From UBA9554 sp038205135 (GTDB lineage Bacteria > Pseudomonadota > Alphaproteobacteria > Rhodobacterales > Rhodobacteraceae), in the NCBI GenBank assembly GCA_038205135.1, contig JBBRCF010000001.1:44439-108438 (forward strand): DNA of 64,000 nucleotides. Reading direction: 5' to 3'. The position numbers were made by a program, and so were the translations under genes. Every line of letters begins with the position of its first letter. The first letter of the stretch is position 1. Shown here piece after piece: positions 30,857 through 39,597 of the stretch. The notes below the pieces were generated by a model. That model did not search any database. It worked only from the letters and a program-made list of their open reading frames with translations, and was not told the origin of the DNA.

Positions 30857-32170
30857 TCACGCGTCCTTTGGCCGTTTGTCGATGATCCGCACCGCCTTGC
30901 CTTGGCTGCGTTCCACCGCGCCGCTGTCGCGGACCTCGACCTTGACGCTGATGCCCACGGTCTGTTTCACTCGGTGTTCCAAAGCCTTGCCCGCTGCCGC
31001 GCGTCGGTCGGGATCAAAGATGCCCACCGCCACCTCAGTCAGCACGCGCATTTCATCCATCCGGCCCTTGCGGGTCAGTTCGATCTGGAAATGCGGCGCC
31101 AGATCGGCGACCTGCAGCAACTGTTCCTCGATCTGGGTCGGGAACACGTTGACGCCGCGCAGGATGATCATGTCGTCGGACCGCCCGGTGATCTTTTCCA
31201 TCCGCCGCATCGTCCGTGCCGTGCCGGGCAACAGCCGCGTCAGGTCGCGGGTGCGGTATCGCACCACCGGAAACGCCTCTTTGGTCAGGGACGTGAACAC
31301 CAGTTCGCCCATTTCGCCGTCGGGCAGCACCGCTCCCGTCACCGGGTCGATGATTTCGGGGTAGAAATGATCCTCCCAGACATGCAGCCCGTCCTTGGTT
31401 TCCACGCATTCATTGGCGACACCCGGCCCCATCACCTCGGACAGGCCATAGATATCAACGGCATGCATATCGAACGCGTCCTCGATTTCCCGCCGCATCG
31501 CGTTGGTCCAGGGTTCGGCACCAAAGATGCCGACCTTCAGCGAACAGGCGCGCGGGTCCAGGCCCTGCGCCTTGAATTCATCCAGAATCGACAGCGCATA
31601 GGACGGCGTGACCGTGATGCCGTCGGGTTTGAAATCCTCGATCAGCCGCACCTGTCGGGGTGTCATCCCACCCGATATCGGCACCGTGGCCAGACCCAGC
31701 GCATCGGCCCCCAGATGGATGCCCAGCCCGCCGGTGAACAAGCCGTAGCCATAGGCGTTGTGCAACAGGTCGCCGCGCCGCAAACCGGCCGCGCGCAGGG
31801 ACCGCGCCACCACTTGCCCCCAGTTTTTAAGGTCGCTTTCGGTGTAACCCACAACGGTTGGCTGCCCCGTGGTGCCGGACGAGGCATGAATGCGGGCCAC
31901 CTGCGCACGCGGCACCGCGAACATGCCGAACGGGTAATTCGCCCGCAGGTCCTGTTTGGTGGTGAACGGGAATTTCGCCAGATCCGACAGCGTCTGCAGG
32001 TCATCGGGATGCACGCCCGCCGCATCGAACGCCGTCTTGGTATGCGCAACATTCGCATACGCATGGTGCAGCGTCGTGCGCATCCGGGTCAGTTGCAGCC
32101 CAGCGATTTCATCGCGGCTGGCGGTCTCAATGGGTTCCAGATCGCCGGGGCGGGGGGACAGGTCGCGCAT
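30857..32170 (-). CDS. paaK: Phenylacetate-CoA ligase
   Basis: Adenylate-forming enzyme activating phenylacetate to phenylacetyl-CoA, 437 residues, cytosolic. The AMP-binding P-loop is HASSGTTGQPTVVGYTESDL. YGLSEVMGPGVA and YRTRDLTRLLPG are the other conserved AMP-ligase motifs, and the C-terminal lid has GRSDDMIILRGVNVFPTQIEE. The ATG at 32170 overlaps the paaJ stop (ATGA). An in-frame extension to 32218 lies inside paaJ and is rejected. Operon order is paaI-paaJ-paaK-paaR-paaX. Confidence 0.95.
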   Translation of the reverse strand: MRDLSPRPGDLEPIETASRDEIAGLQLTRMRTTLHHAYANVAHTKTAFDAAGVHPDDLQTLSDLAKFPFTTKQDLRANYPFGMFAVPRAQVARIHASSGTTGQPTVVGYTESDLKNWGQVVARSLRAAGLRRGDLLHNAYGYGLFTGGLGIHLGADALGLATVPISGGMTPRQVRLIEDFKPDGITVTPSYALSILDEFKAQGLDPRACSLKVGIFGAEPWTNAMRREIEDAFDMHAVDIYGLSEVMGPGVANECVETKDGLHVWEDHFYPEIIDPVTGAVLPDGEMGELVFTSLTKEAFPVVRYRTRDLTRLLPGTARTMRRMEKITGRSDDMIILRGVNVFPTQIEEQLLQVADLAPHFQIELTRKGRMDEMRVLTEVAVGIFDPDRRAAAGKALEHRVKQTVGISVKVEVRDSGAVERSQGKAVRIIDKRPKDA

Positions 32171-33360
32171 CACACAGCCTCCATCATCAGGGCGATGCCC
32201 TGACCAACACCGATGCACATCGCACAGATCGCGCGACGGCCGCCCATGTCGCCAAGCGACAGCGAGGCCGAGATGGCCAGTCGCGCACCCGACATGCCCA
32301 ACGGATGCCCCAGCGCGATCGCCCCGCCATGCGGGTTTACGTGGCCTGCGTCATCGGGCAGGCCCAACTGGCGCAGCGACGCCAGCGCCTGCGCGGCAAA
32401 TGCCTCGTTGACCTCCAGCAGGTCGATGTCCGAAATGCGCAACCCGTGCCGGTCCAGCAGCGCCTGCGTCGCAGGCGCCGGACCGATGCCCATGATGCGC
32501 GGCGGCACGCCGACGGTCGCCATCGACACGATCCGCGCACGGGGCGTCAGGCCGTATTTCGCCACCGCATCCGCAGACGCGATCAGCACCGCCGCCGCGC
32601 CGTCGTTGACGCCGGACGCATTGCCCGCCGTCACGCTGCCTCCGTCGCGGAACGGGGTGGGCAGCGCAGCGAGTTTGTCCAGCGTGGTCGCGCGCGGATG
32701 TTCATCGGTGTCCACCACGATCGGCGGGCCCTTGCGCTGCGGGATCGTCACCGGCGCGATTTCGCGAGCAAAGCGGCCCGACGCGATGGCTGCAGTGGCG
32801 CGCGACTGTGACCGCAGTGCGAACGCATCCTGATCGGCGCGGCCAATGCCGAAATCCGCCGCCACGTTTTCCGCCGTTTCGGGCATCGAATCGGTGCCAT
32901 AGGCTTTGTGCATCGCGCGGTTAACGAACCGCCAGCCGATGGTGGTGTCATAGACCTCTGCCGCGCGGGAAAACGCTGTGTCCGCTTTGCCCATCACAAA
33001 CGGCGCGCGCGACATCGATTCGACGCCGCCGGCCAGGATCAATTCGGCCTCGCCGGTCCTGATCGCGCGGGCGGCGGACCCGATCGCGTCCAGCCCCGAC
33101 CCGCACAACCGGTTGATGGTGCCGCCCGGCACATGTTCGCCAAGGCCCGCCAGCAGCACCGCCATGCGCGCGACATTGCGGTTGTCTTCGCCCGCCTGAT
33201 TGGCACAGCCGATCAGACATTCGTCGATCCGTAGATCGCGCCCCACGACCAGCGCCCGCATCACGCTTGCCAACAGGTCGTCGGGCCGCACGGCAGACAA
33301 TGCGCCCGCGTATCGCCCGATGGGGGTACGCAACCCTTCGCAGATATATGCGTCTCTCAT
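32170..33360 (-). CDS. paaJ: 3-oxoadipyl-CoA thiolase
   Basis: Acetyl-CoA-forming thiolase of 396 residues. In the paa pathway it cleaves 3-oxo-5,6-dehydrosuberyl-CoA and 3-oxoadipyl-CoA. The nucleophile Cys86 is in NRLCGSGLDAIG. The C-terminal active-site residues are in NPHGGAIALGHPLGMSGAR (His) and AICAMCIGVGQG (Cys). RTPIGRYAGALSAVRPDDL at the start is typical of the PcaF/PaaJ group. It overlaps both neighbours by ATGA. A pcaF role in beta-ketoadipate degradation is equally possible by sequence, but the paa context decides. Confidence 0.93.
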   Translation of the reverse strand: MRDAYICEGLRTPIGRYAGALSAVRPDDLLASVMRALVVGRDLRIDECLIGCANQAGEDNRNVARMAVLLAGLGEHVPGGTINRLCGSGLDAIGSAARAIRTGEAELILAGGVESMSRAPFVMGKADTAFSRAAEVYDTTIGWRFVNRAMHKAYGTDSMPETAENVAADFGIGRADQDAFALRSQSRATAAIASGRFAREIAPVTIPQRKGPPIVVDTDEHPRATTLDKLAALPTPFRDGGSVTAGNASGVNDGAAAVLIASADAVAKYGLTPRARIVSMATVGVPPRIMGIGPAPATQALLDRHGLRISDIDLLEVNEAFAAQALASLRQLGLPDDAGHVNPHGGAIALGHPLGMSGARLAISASLSLGDMGGRRAICAMCIGVGQGIALMMEAV

Positions 33361-33791
33361 GCGTCATCCTCCTTGAAATGCTGGCCCTTAATGCTGCGCG
33401 ACAGGCCGCGGAACAGCGCCACCTTGCGGCCGTCTTCGCCGCTGACAATTGCGTCGTACACGCCCGACCGCCCCGCCAGATGCTGTTCCAGCGCGACCGC
33501 CGTCAACATTTCGCCGCCCTGCCCCGGCGACAGGAATGTGATGATGTTCTGCTGCGCCACAACCAGTTGGTTATAGCTGTTGCACGCATAGGCAAAAGCG
33601 GTATCGGCAAGCGTAAAGATATAGCCGCCGTGACAGATACCATGCCCGTTCAACTGGTCCGGACGCACCCGCATGGTCAGAGTGGCACGGCCCGGGCCAA
33701 TATCCGTCAGCACCATGCCCAAGGCATGCGCAGCATGGTCGCCGGTCCACATCGCCGCCGCCGAATGGCGCGCGCGGTCGTCAGGTGTCAT
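33357..33791 (-). CDS. paaI: Hydroxyphenylacetyl-CoA thioesterase PaaI
   Basis: Hotdog-fold thioesterase of 144 residues that rescues CoA from dead-end phenylacetyl-CoA derivatives. The family motif is LNGHGICHGGYIFTLADTAFAYACNSY, with the catalytic Asp in TLADTAF. DHAAHALGM at the start is also typical. It is the first gene of the minus-strand paa operon and overlaps paaJ by ATGA. Its promoter region faces paaZ, with a palindrome between. Confidence 0.93.
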   Translation of the reverse strand: MTPDDRARHSAAAMWTGDHAAHALGMVLTDIGPGRATLTMRVRPDQLNGHGICHGGYIFTLADTAFAYACNSYNQLVVAQQNIITFLSPGQGGEMLTAVALEQHLAGRSGVYDAIVSGEDGRKVALFRGLSRSIKGQHFKEDDA

Positions 33792-33826
33792 GCATGATCT
33801 CCCTCGCGGCACCCCTCCTTGGATAC

Positions 33827-33866
33827 CTTGACCGCCATCCAGCACAAAACCGACCGAACGGTCAAG
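33827..33866. promoter_or_regulatory. Probable PaaR operator between paaI and paaZ
   Basis: The palindrome GACCG-AA-CGGTC (33852-33863, preceded by AACC) resembles TetR/PaaR sites of the ACCGACCG type. In addition CTTGACCG (33827-33834) and CGGTCAAG (33859-33866) form a perfect 8-bp inverted repeat across the spacer. It lies between two divergent paa transcripts. Confidence 0.6.
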
Positions 33867-33923
33867 AGTGTTGCAAAGCCGCGACGCCTGCGGCAAGGTC
33901 GCCCGCAAATCAGGGAGACAGTC

Positions 33924-35948
33924 ATGCTGCATGTCACGAGCCATATCGGCGGGCGTTGGGTTTCGGGCGGGGTGGATGTGACGATTCTGGGGCCGGTCAC
34001 GGGAACGCCGGTGGCCCAGGCGATCACCGGCGGCTGGGATGTGCAGGCGGCGCTGGATCATGCACGCCAGATGGGCGGGCCAGCCCTGCGCGCGATGGGG
34101 TTTCATGACCGCGCGCGGATGTTGAAGGCGCTGGCGGGCTATCTGACCGACCACAAGGCGCGGCTGTTTGCGATCAACCCGTTGACCGGGGCGACGCTGC
34201 GCGATGGTCGGGTGGATATCGACGGTGGCATCGGGACGCTGGCCAGCTACGCCAGCAAGGGGCGGCGCGAATTGCCGGACGGTCACGTATGGATCGACGG
34301 CGTGACCGAGCCAATGGGCCGCACCGGCGCCTTTAGCGGCCAACATATCGCGACCCCGCTGCAAGGCGTGGCGGTCCATATCAACGCCTTCAACTTTCCG
34401 GTCTGGGGCATGCTTGAGAAACTCGCGCCGACGCTGCTGGCGGGCGTGCCCGCGATCGTGAAACCGGCGACGCAAACCTGCTATCTGACTCATGCCTGCT
34501 ATGCCCTGATACTGGAGGCAGGCGTGTTGCCAGAGGGTGCGGTGCAACTTGTAATGGGACCGGTGGGTGACATGCTGGACCGGTTGGGCCCGCAGGATGT
34601 GGTCAGTTTTACCGGATCGGCAGACACCGCGTTGCGGTTGCGTGCCACCCCGAACCTGCTGCGGCACTCAACCAGGTTCATGGCCGAACAAGACAGTCTG
34701 AATGCCGCGATCCTTGGTCCCGATGCGGACGAAGGCTCGCCGGAATGGGACCTTTTCATCAAGGAAGCGGCGCAGGAGATCACCACCAAGGCCGGGCAGA
34801 AATGCACCGCGATGCGGCGCCTGATCGTGCCCGCGGCTCGCCTGGACGCGGTTGGGGCCGCGCTGGCGGCGCGGTTGGCGGACCTGCCACCGACCGACCC
34901 CGGTGACGACAAGGCCCGCCTTGGCGCACTGGCGTCGACGGCGCAGAAGGCCGATGTGCTGGCAAAACTTGCGATACTGTGCACAGAAGCCCGGTTGGTC
35001 TACGGTGACCCGGACCGGTTCGACGTGATCGGCGGTGACGCCGCCCAAGCGTTCCTGCCTGCGATGCTGCTGTGCTGCGACGACCCCGATGCCGCGCGTG
35101 CCGTTCACGATACGGAGGCGTTTGGTCCGGTCGCCACCCTGATGCCCTATCGCGATGTGGCCCATGCGGCCGAGCTTGCAAATCGCGGCGGCGGGTCGCT
35201 GGTCGCGTCGTTGTTCACCCACGATCCGCAGGTGGCGGTCACCGTCACGATGACCAGCGCCGCGCATCACGGGCGGTTGTACATCATGGACCGGGATGCC
35301 GCGTCCGAGGCGACGGGCCATGGCGCGCCGATGCCGCAGATGGTTCATGGCGGACCGGGACGCGCGGGCGGCAGCGAAGAGCTCGGCGGTATTCGCGCAG
35401 TGCTGCACTACATGCAGCGCACGGCGGTGCAAGCCAGCCCGCGCATCCTGACCGCGATCACCGGCCAATGGCAGCAGGGCGCGCCCGAGGTCACCGCGCC
35501 CGACCATCCGTTCCAGCGCACCTTTTCCGAACTGCAGATCGGCGAGACGATCCATACCGCCGCGCGCCCCGTCACCCTGTCTGACATCGAACATTTCGCC
35601 TATTTCACGGGCGACACGTTCTATGCCCACATGGACGAGGACGCGGCCAAGGCGAACCCGTTCTTTCCGGGCCGTGTCGCGCATGGCTATCTGCTGTTGT
35701 CTTTTGCCGCCGGGCTGTTCGTGCAGCCGGACCCGGGGCCGGTTCTGGCCAATACGGGGCTGAATGGTCTGGCGTTCCATAAACCGGTCAGCCCCGGCGA
35801 CAGCATCGCCGCGCAACTGACCGTGGCGCGCAAGACGCGCCGGACGGATACGTATGGCGAGGTGGCCTGGGCCGTGATCCTGACCAATCAGGATGGTGTT
35901 CAGGTGGCTGCGTATGAACTGCTGACCATGGTCGCTTACGCCCGCTAA
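33924..35948 (+). CDS. paaZ: Bifunctional oxepin-CoA hydrolase / 3-oxo-5,6-dehydrosuberyl-CoA semialdehyde dehydrogenase
   Basis: Two-domain cytosolic enzyme of 674 residues that opens the oxepin-CoA ring and oxidises the resulting aldehyde, the branch point of aerobic phenylacetate degradation. The N-terminal aldehyde dehydrogenase domain (about 1-520) carries Cys294 in KAGQKCTAMRRL and FTGSADTALRL. The C-terminal MaoC-like hydratase domain (about 535-674) has FAYFTGDTFYAHMDEDAA and FPGRVAHGYLLLSFAAGLF. The length is close to that of E. coli PaaZ (681). The ATG at 33924 follows AGGGAGA. It is divergent from paaI. The oxygenase genes paaABCDE and isomerase paaG are not in the window. Confidence 0.95.
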   Translation: MLHVTSHIGGRWVSGGVDVTILGPVTGTPVAQAITGGWDVQAALDHARQMGGPALRAMGFHDRARMLKALAGYLTDHKARLFAINPLTGATLRDGRVDIDGGIGTLASYASKGRRELPDGHVWIDGVTEPMGRTGAFSGQHIATPLQGVAVHINAFNFPVWGMLEKLAPTLLAGVPAIVKPATQTCYLTHACYALILEAGVLPEGAVQLVMGPVGDMLDRLGPQDVVSFTGSADTALRLRATPNLLRHSTRFMAEQDSLNAAILGPDADEGSPEWDLFIKEAAQEITTKAGQKCTAMRRLIVPAARLDAVGAALAARLADLPPTDPGDDKARLGALASTAQKADVLAKLAILCTEARLVYGDPDRFDVIGGDAAQAFLPAMLLCCDDPDAARAVHDTEAFGPVATLMPYRDVAHAAELANRGGGSLVASLFTHDPQVAVTVTMTSAAHHGRLYIMDRDAASEATGHGAPMPQMVHGGPGRAGGSEELGGIRAVLHYMQRTAVQASPRILTAITGQWQQGAPEVTAPDHPFQRTFSELQIGETIHTAARPVTLSDIEHFAYFTGDTFYAHMDEDAAKANPFFPGRVAHGYLLLSFAAGLFVQPDPGPVLANTGLNGLAFHKPVSPGDSIAAQLTVARKTRRTDTYGEVAWAVILTNQDGVQVAAYELLTMVAYAR

Positions 35949-36030
35949 GACCGCCAATCCCGACATGCCATGACGTGTTCGGTCATGCTTGCGCCAGAAC
36001 ATCGGGCCAGTCTGGCGGCAAGGAGGCGTA

Positions 36031-37245
36031 ATGACAATCGCCCGAGGCCTGTTTGAAAACGCAGCGCGTGCCCCGACCCCCGGTGTGCGCAGCTTTGCGG
36101 TGTTGCAGGGGTTCGAGGCGATCACCCGCGGCTTGCTGATATCTGTCCTGCCTCTGGAGATGTATCGCGCGGCAGGCGATGCAGGGCTGGTGTCCAGCCT
36201 GTATTTCGCGGCGGGCGTGCTGTCGCTGTTGTCCGGGCTGATGGTGCCTTTTGCAGCACGGTTCATCCCGCGGCGTTGGCTGTATACGCTCGGTGCGTTC
36301 CTGTATCTGGCGGGGACCGCGGCGGCGGTGCTGGGCGGCACGCCTTGGGTGCTGGTCACGGTGATCTGCAACACCATGGCCACCGTGATCACCTTTGTCT
36401 GTTTCAATGCCTATGTGCTGGATTTCATTCCGCGCAGAGACCTGAGCCGCGCCGAATCGACCCGGATGTTATACGCGGCGCTGGGGTGGACGGCGGGGCC
36501 TTTGACCGGCGTTCTGTTGCTGGAATGGTGGCCGCCCGCCCCGTACCTGCTGGCGGGGGCATCGGCGCTGTGCCTGCTGGCAACGTTCTGGGTGCTGCGA
36601 ATGGGCGATGGCCGCCGGATCACCCGCGTCGCGGTGCCTGCGCCCAATCCGCTGGCCTTCCTGCGGCGGTTTCTGGCGCAGCCCCGGCTGGTGGCGGGAT
36701 GGCTGTTCGCGGTGATCCGGTCCTGCGGGTGGTGGGTGTATGTCGTGTATGTGCCGATCTTTGCGGTGGAATACGGGCTGGGTGACCGGGTGGGTGGAAT
36801 CGTTTTGTCGATCACCAACGGGCTGATGTTCCTGACGCCCCTCATGCTGCGGGCGATCCAGCGCCACACGATCCGGGTGGCGGTGCGGGCAGGCTTTCTG
36901 GCGGCGGGCACATTCTTTCTGGCGGCCAGTCTGGGCGAGGTCTGGCCCCCGTTCGCCATTGCCTGCCTGTTCGCCGGGTCGGGGTTTCTGGTGCTGCTGG
37001 ATGTCTGCGGCGGATTGCCGTTCCTGATGGCGGTAAAACCGTCAGAGCGCACCGAAATGGCGGCGATTTATGCGTCGTTCCGCGATGTGTCGGGGATCGT
37101 GACGCCGGGCGTGGCCTATGTGGTGTTGCTGGTGGCCCCGGTCACCGGGATATTTGCCGTATGCGGGCTAGGATTGTGGGGGGCGTACATGCTGGCGGGG
37201 CGGTTGCATCCCCGGCTGGGCCGGGGACGTTTGCGCGCGGACTGA
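36031..37245 (+). CDS. MFS transporter
   Basis: Inner-membrane transporter of 404 residues with about 12 hydrophobic segments. The first helices (VRSFAVLQGFEAITRGLLISVLPLEMY) are unlike classic sugar or drug porters, and the motif after helix 2 is weak (PFAARFIPRRWLYTLG). A charged loop DFIPRRDLSRAESTRMLYAALGW sits before helix 5. The ATG at 36031 has AAGGAGG upstream. The gene stands alone between paaZ and the convergent terB-like gene, so the substrate cannot be inferred. The MFS call is by helix pattern and general resemblance. Confidence 0.8.
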   Translation: MTIARGLFENAARAPTPGVRSFAVLQGFEAITRGLLISVLPLEMYRAAGDAGLVSSLYFAAGVLSLLSGLMVPFAARFIPRRWLYTLGAFLYLAGTAAAVLGGTPWVLVTVICNTMATVITFVCFNAYVLDFIPRRDLSRAESTRMLYAALGWTAGPLTGVLLLEWWPPAPYLLAGASALCLLATFWVLRMGDGRRITRVAVPAPNPLAFLRRFLAQPRLVAGWLFAVIRSCGWWVYVVYVPIFAVEYGLGDRVGGIVLSITNGLMFLTPLMLRAIQRHTIRVAVRAGFLAAGTFFLAASLGEVWPPFAIACLFAGSGFLVLLDVCGGLPFLMAVKPSERTEMAAIYASFRDVSGIVTPGVAYVVLLVAPVTGIFAVCGLGLWGAYMLAGRLHPRLGRGRLRAD

Positions 37246-37289
37246 TCCGCGCTTGGCATTTGCGCGGCATCGACCTCCGGACCTTGGTT

Positions 37290-37715
37290 TCACGCCTTGA
37301 CGTGGCGCGCCCGTGCGCCGCGTTCGATGGCGGCGGCATGCAGGCGGTCGACGTTCAACTCGTCCCTGATCTCTTCCAGCAGGCGCAGTTCGGCCTGTCG
37401 CAGCGTACCGTCGGACGCGGCCACATCGCAGGCCAGCGCATAGGCGGTTTCGAACAGCCGTTCCGGCAGATTGTTGCGGATCAGGCCGAACAGCGCGTCC
37501 AGGCCTTCTTCTTCGGCAAACAGGTCCTGCACGGTTTGCGACAGGACGCGCATCCGGTCGATGTCATAGCCTGAAAACACCGGCAACATGTTGACCGCGC
37601 TTTCGATTTTCAGCAACTCGGCGGTGCGGACATACCCGTCCGACAGCGAAATGGCGATCATCAGTGCCACCAGACAATCCTGCGGGCTGAGCGGGTTGGG
37701 CGGGGCTTCGGTCAT
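37290..37715 (-). CDS. TerB-like tellurite resistance family protein
   Basis: A 141-residue all-helical protein of the TerB fold. Two related halves each show an acidic metal-binding-type loop: ISLSDGYVRTAELLKIES and CDVAASDGTLRQAELRLLEEI. TerB proteins bind divalent metals and occur in tellurite or phage-defence ter clusters. No terC, terD or terE gene is near, so this is a housekeeping-type orphan common in Rhodobacterales. Its role is unknown. It is divergent from lysK, with 129 bases between starts. Confidence 0.85.
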   Translation of the reverse strand: MTEAPPNPLSPQDCLVALMIAISLSDGYVRTAELLKIESAVNMLPVFSGYDIDRMRVLSQTVQDLFAEEEGLDALFGLIRNNLPERLFETAYALACDVAASDGTLRQAELRLLEEIRDELNVDRLHAAAIERGARARHVKA

Positions 37716-37844
37716 TTGGAAATTCCTGTGCAGGAGAAGGGGCGCGAGTCACCGGCATGATTATTGACGCGGGTCGGGGCGGGCAATAGGAAGCAGCGTC
37801 CCCCGGCCATTTGCCGTGGATGGACCCAGTTCCGGAGACAGACC

Positions 37845-39515
37845 ATGACCACCCTGCGCGATGCCGCCCTGAAATCCAAGGCCTGGCCGTTTGAAGAAGC
37901 GCGCGCGCTGGCGAAACGCTATGAAAAGGCACCGCCGGCCAAGGGCTATGTGCTGTTCGAAACCGGGTATGGGCCGTCCGGCCTGCCGCATATCGGCACC
38001 TTTGGCGAAGTGGCGCGCACCACGATGATCCGCCGCGCCTTCGAGGTGATTTCCGACATCCCCACCCGGCTGATCTGTTTTTCCGATGATGTGGACGGCA
38101 TGCGCAAGGTACCGGAAAACGTGCCCAATCAGGACGTGTTGCGCCAGCACATGCAGCGGCCGCTGACCAGCGTGCCCGACCCCTATGGCCTGTACGACAG
38201 TTTCGGCGCGCATAACAACGCCATGCTGCGGCGGTTTCTGGATACTTTCGGCTTTGAATACGAGTTCATTTCCGCGACCGAGTTCTACAAATCGGGCAGG
38301 TTCGATGCCACGTTGCTGCTGGCCTGCGAACGCTATGACGCGATCATGAAAATCATGCTGGCCTCGCTGCGCGAAGAACGCCAGCAGACCTATTCCTGTT
38401 TTCTGCCGATCCATCCCGAAACCGGCCGCGTGCTGTATGTGCCGATGAAAGAGGTCAACGCCAAGGACGGCACGATCACCTTTGACGATGAAACCGGCCG
38501 TGAATGGACGCTGCCGGTGACCGGCGGCAACGTGAAACTGCAATGGAAGCCCGATTTCGGCGCCCGTTGGGCCGCGCTGGACGTAGATTTCGAGATGTAT
38601 GGCAAGGACCACTCCACCAACACCCCGATCTATGACGGGATCTGCGAGGTGCTGGGCGGGCGCAAGCCGAACCATTTCAGCTATGAACTGTTTCTGGACG
38701 CCGAGGGGCAGAAAATCTCGAAATCCAAGGGCAACGGCCTGACCATCGACGAATGGCTGACCTATGCATCGACAGAATCGCTGTCGTATTTCATGTATCT
38801 GAAACCCAAGACCGCAAAACGCATGTCCTGGGACGTGATCCCGCGCGCGGTGGATGATTATCACCAGCAACTGCGCGCTTATCCCGGTCAAAGCGTGGAA
38901 CAGCAGGTCGATAACCCGGTCTGGCACATCCATGGCGGTCAACCGCCGGTCAGCGGCATGGTGGTGCCGTTCGGCATGCTGTTGAACCTTGCCAGCGCGT
39001 CGGGGGCCGAAAACAAGGACCGGTTGTGGGGGTTCCTGCGCCGTTACGCCCCCGGCACATCGCCCGAGGGCAACCCCGATCTGGACGCCGCCGCCGGCCA
39101 TGCCGTGCGGTATTATCAGGACAAGGTGAAACCCTCCAAGGTGTTCCGCGCCGCCGATGCCCGCGAAGCTGCCGCCATGGCCGATCTGCTGGCCGCGTTG
39201 CAGGACCGCAGCGGGGCGGCCGCGCTGGATCTGATCGCGCGCAAGAACGCGGGGGCGGGCGAACCCGACGCCACGCTGCCGCCGGTCAATTGGCAGAACG
39301 AGGAGTTCCTGCAGACCATCGTCTTTGCCGTCGGCAAGGTGCACGGGTTCGACCCGCTGCGCGACTGGTTCAAGGCGCTGTACGAGGTGCTGCTGGGGTC
39401 ATCGGATGGCCCGCGTTTCGGCGGGTTTATCGCGCTGTACGGGTTGGACGAATCCATCGCGCTGATCCGGGCGGGCTTGGCGGGGCAATTGGTCGCGGAC
39501 ACGGCTGCTGCGTGA
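37845..39515 (+). CDS. lysK: Lysyl-tRNA synthetase, class I
   Basis: Class I-type LysRS of 556 residues, the unrelated alternative to the common class II enzyme, found in archaea and many Alphaproteobacteria. The HIGH-type motif is PHIGTF (His49, Ile50, Gly51) and the KMSKS-type motif is KISKSKGNG at residues 290-294 onward. A C-terminal all-helical anticodon-binding domain follows. The ATG at 37845 has CGGAGA upstream. The stop codon (39513-39515) lies inside the first operator-like repeat of the next operon. Confidence 0.95.
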   Translation: MTTLRDAALKSKAWPFEEARALAKRYEKAPPAKGYVLFETGYGPSGLPHIGTFGEVARTTMIRRAFEVISDIPTRLICFSDDVDGMRKVPENVPNQDVLRQHMQRPLTSVPDPYGLYDSFGAHNNAMLRRFLDTFGFEYEFISATEFYKSGRFDATLLLACERYDAIMKIMLASLREERQQTYSCFLPIHPETGRVLYVPMKEVNAKDGTITFDDETGREWTLPVTGGNVKLQWKPDFGARWAALDVDFEMYGKDHSTNTPIYDGICEVLGGRKPNHFSYELFLDAEGQKISKSKGNGLTIDEWLTYASTESLSYFMYLKPKTAKRMSWDVIPRAVDDYHQQLRAYPGQSVEQQVDNPVWHIHGGQPPVSGMVVPFGMLLNLASASGAENKDRLWGFLRRYAPGTSPEGNPDLDAAAGHAVRYYQDKVKPSKVFRAADAREAAAMADLLAALQDRSGAAALDLIARKNAGAGEPDATLPPVNWQNEEFLQTIVFAVGKVHGFDPLRDWFKALYEVLLGSSDGPRFGGFIALYGLDESIALIRAGLAGQLVADTAAA

Positions 39516-39577
39516 AATTCTGGCTTGATTTTTCACCAAAGCCTGTCACGCTGAAATTCTGATCCGGATTTTCACCA
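39513..39577 (+). promoter_or_regulatory. Tandem 26-bp operator-like repeats before the XRE-cupin gene
   Basis: Two copies, 39513-39538 and 39552-39577, each read TGAAATTCTG, 7 variable bases, then TTTTCACCA. The outer arms are identical between copies (19 of 19 bases). Within each copy TGAAA and TTTCA form an inverted repeat. They end 20 bases before the regulator's start codon, consistent with autoregulation. Confidence 0.7.
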
Positions 39578-39597
39578 GCCACTACCACGAGGCAACC

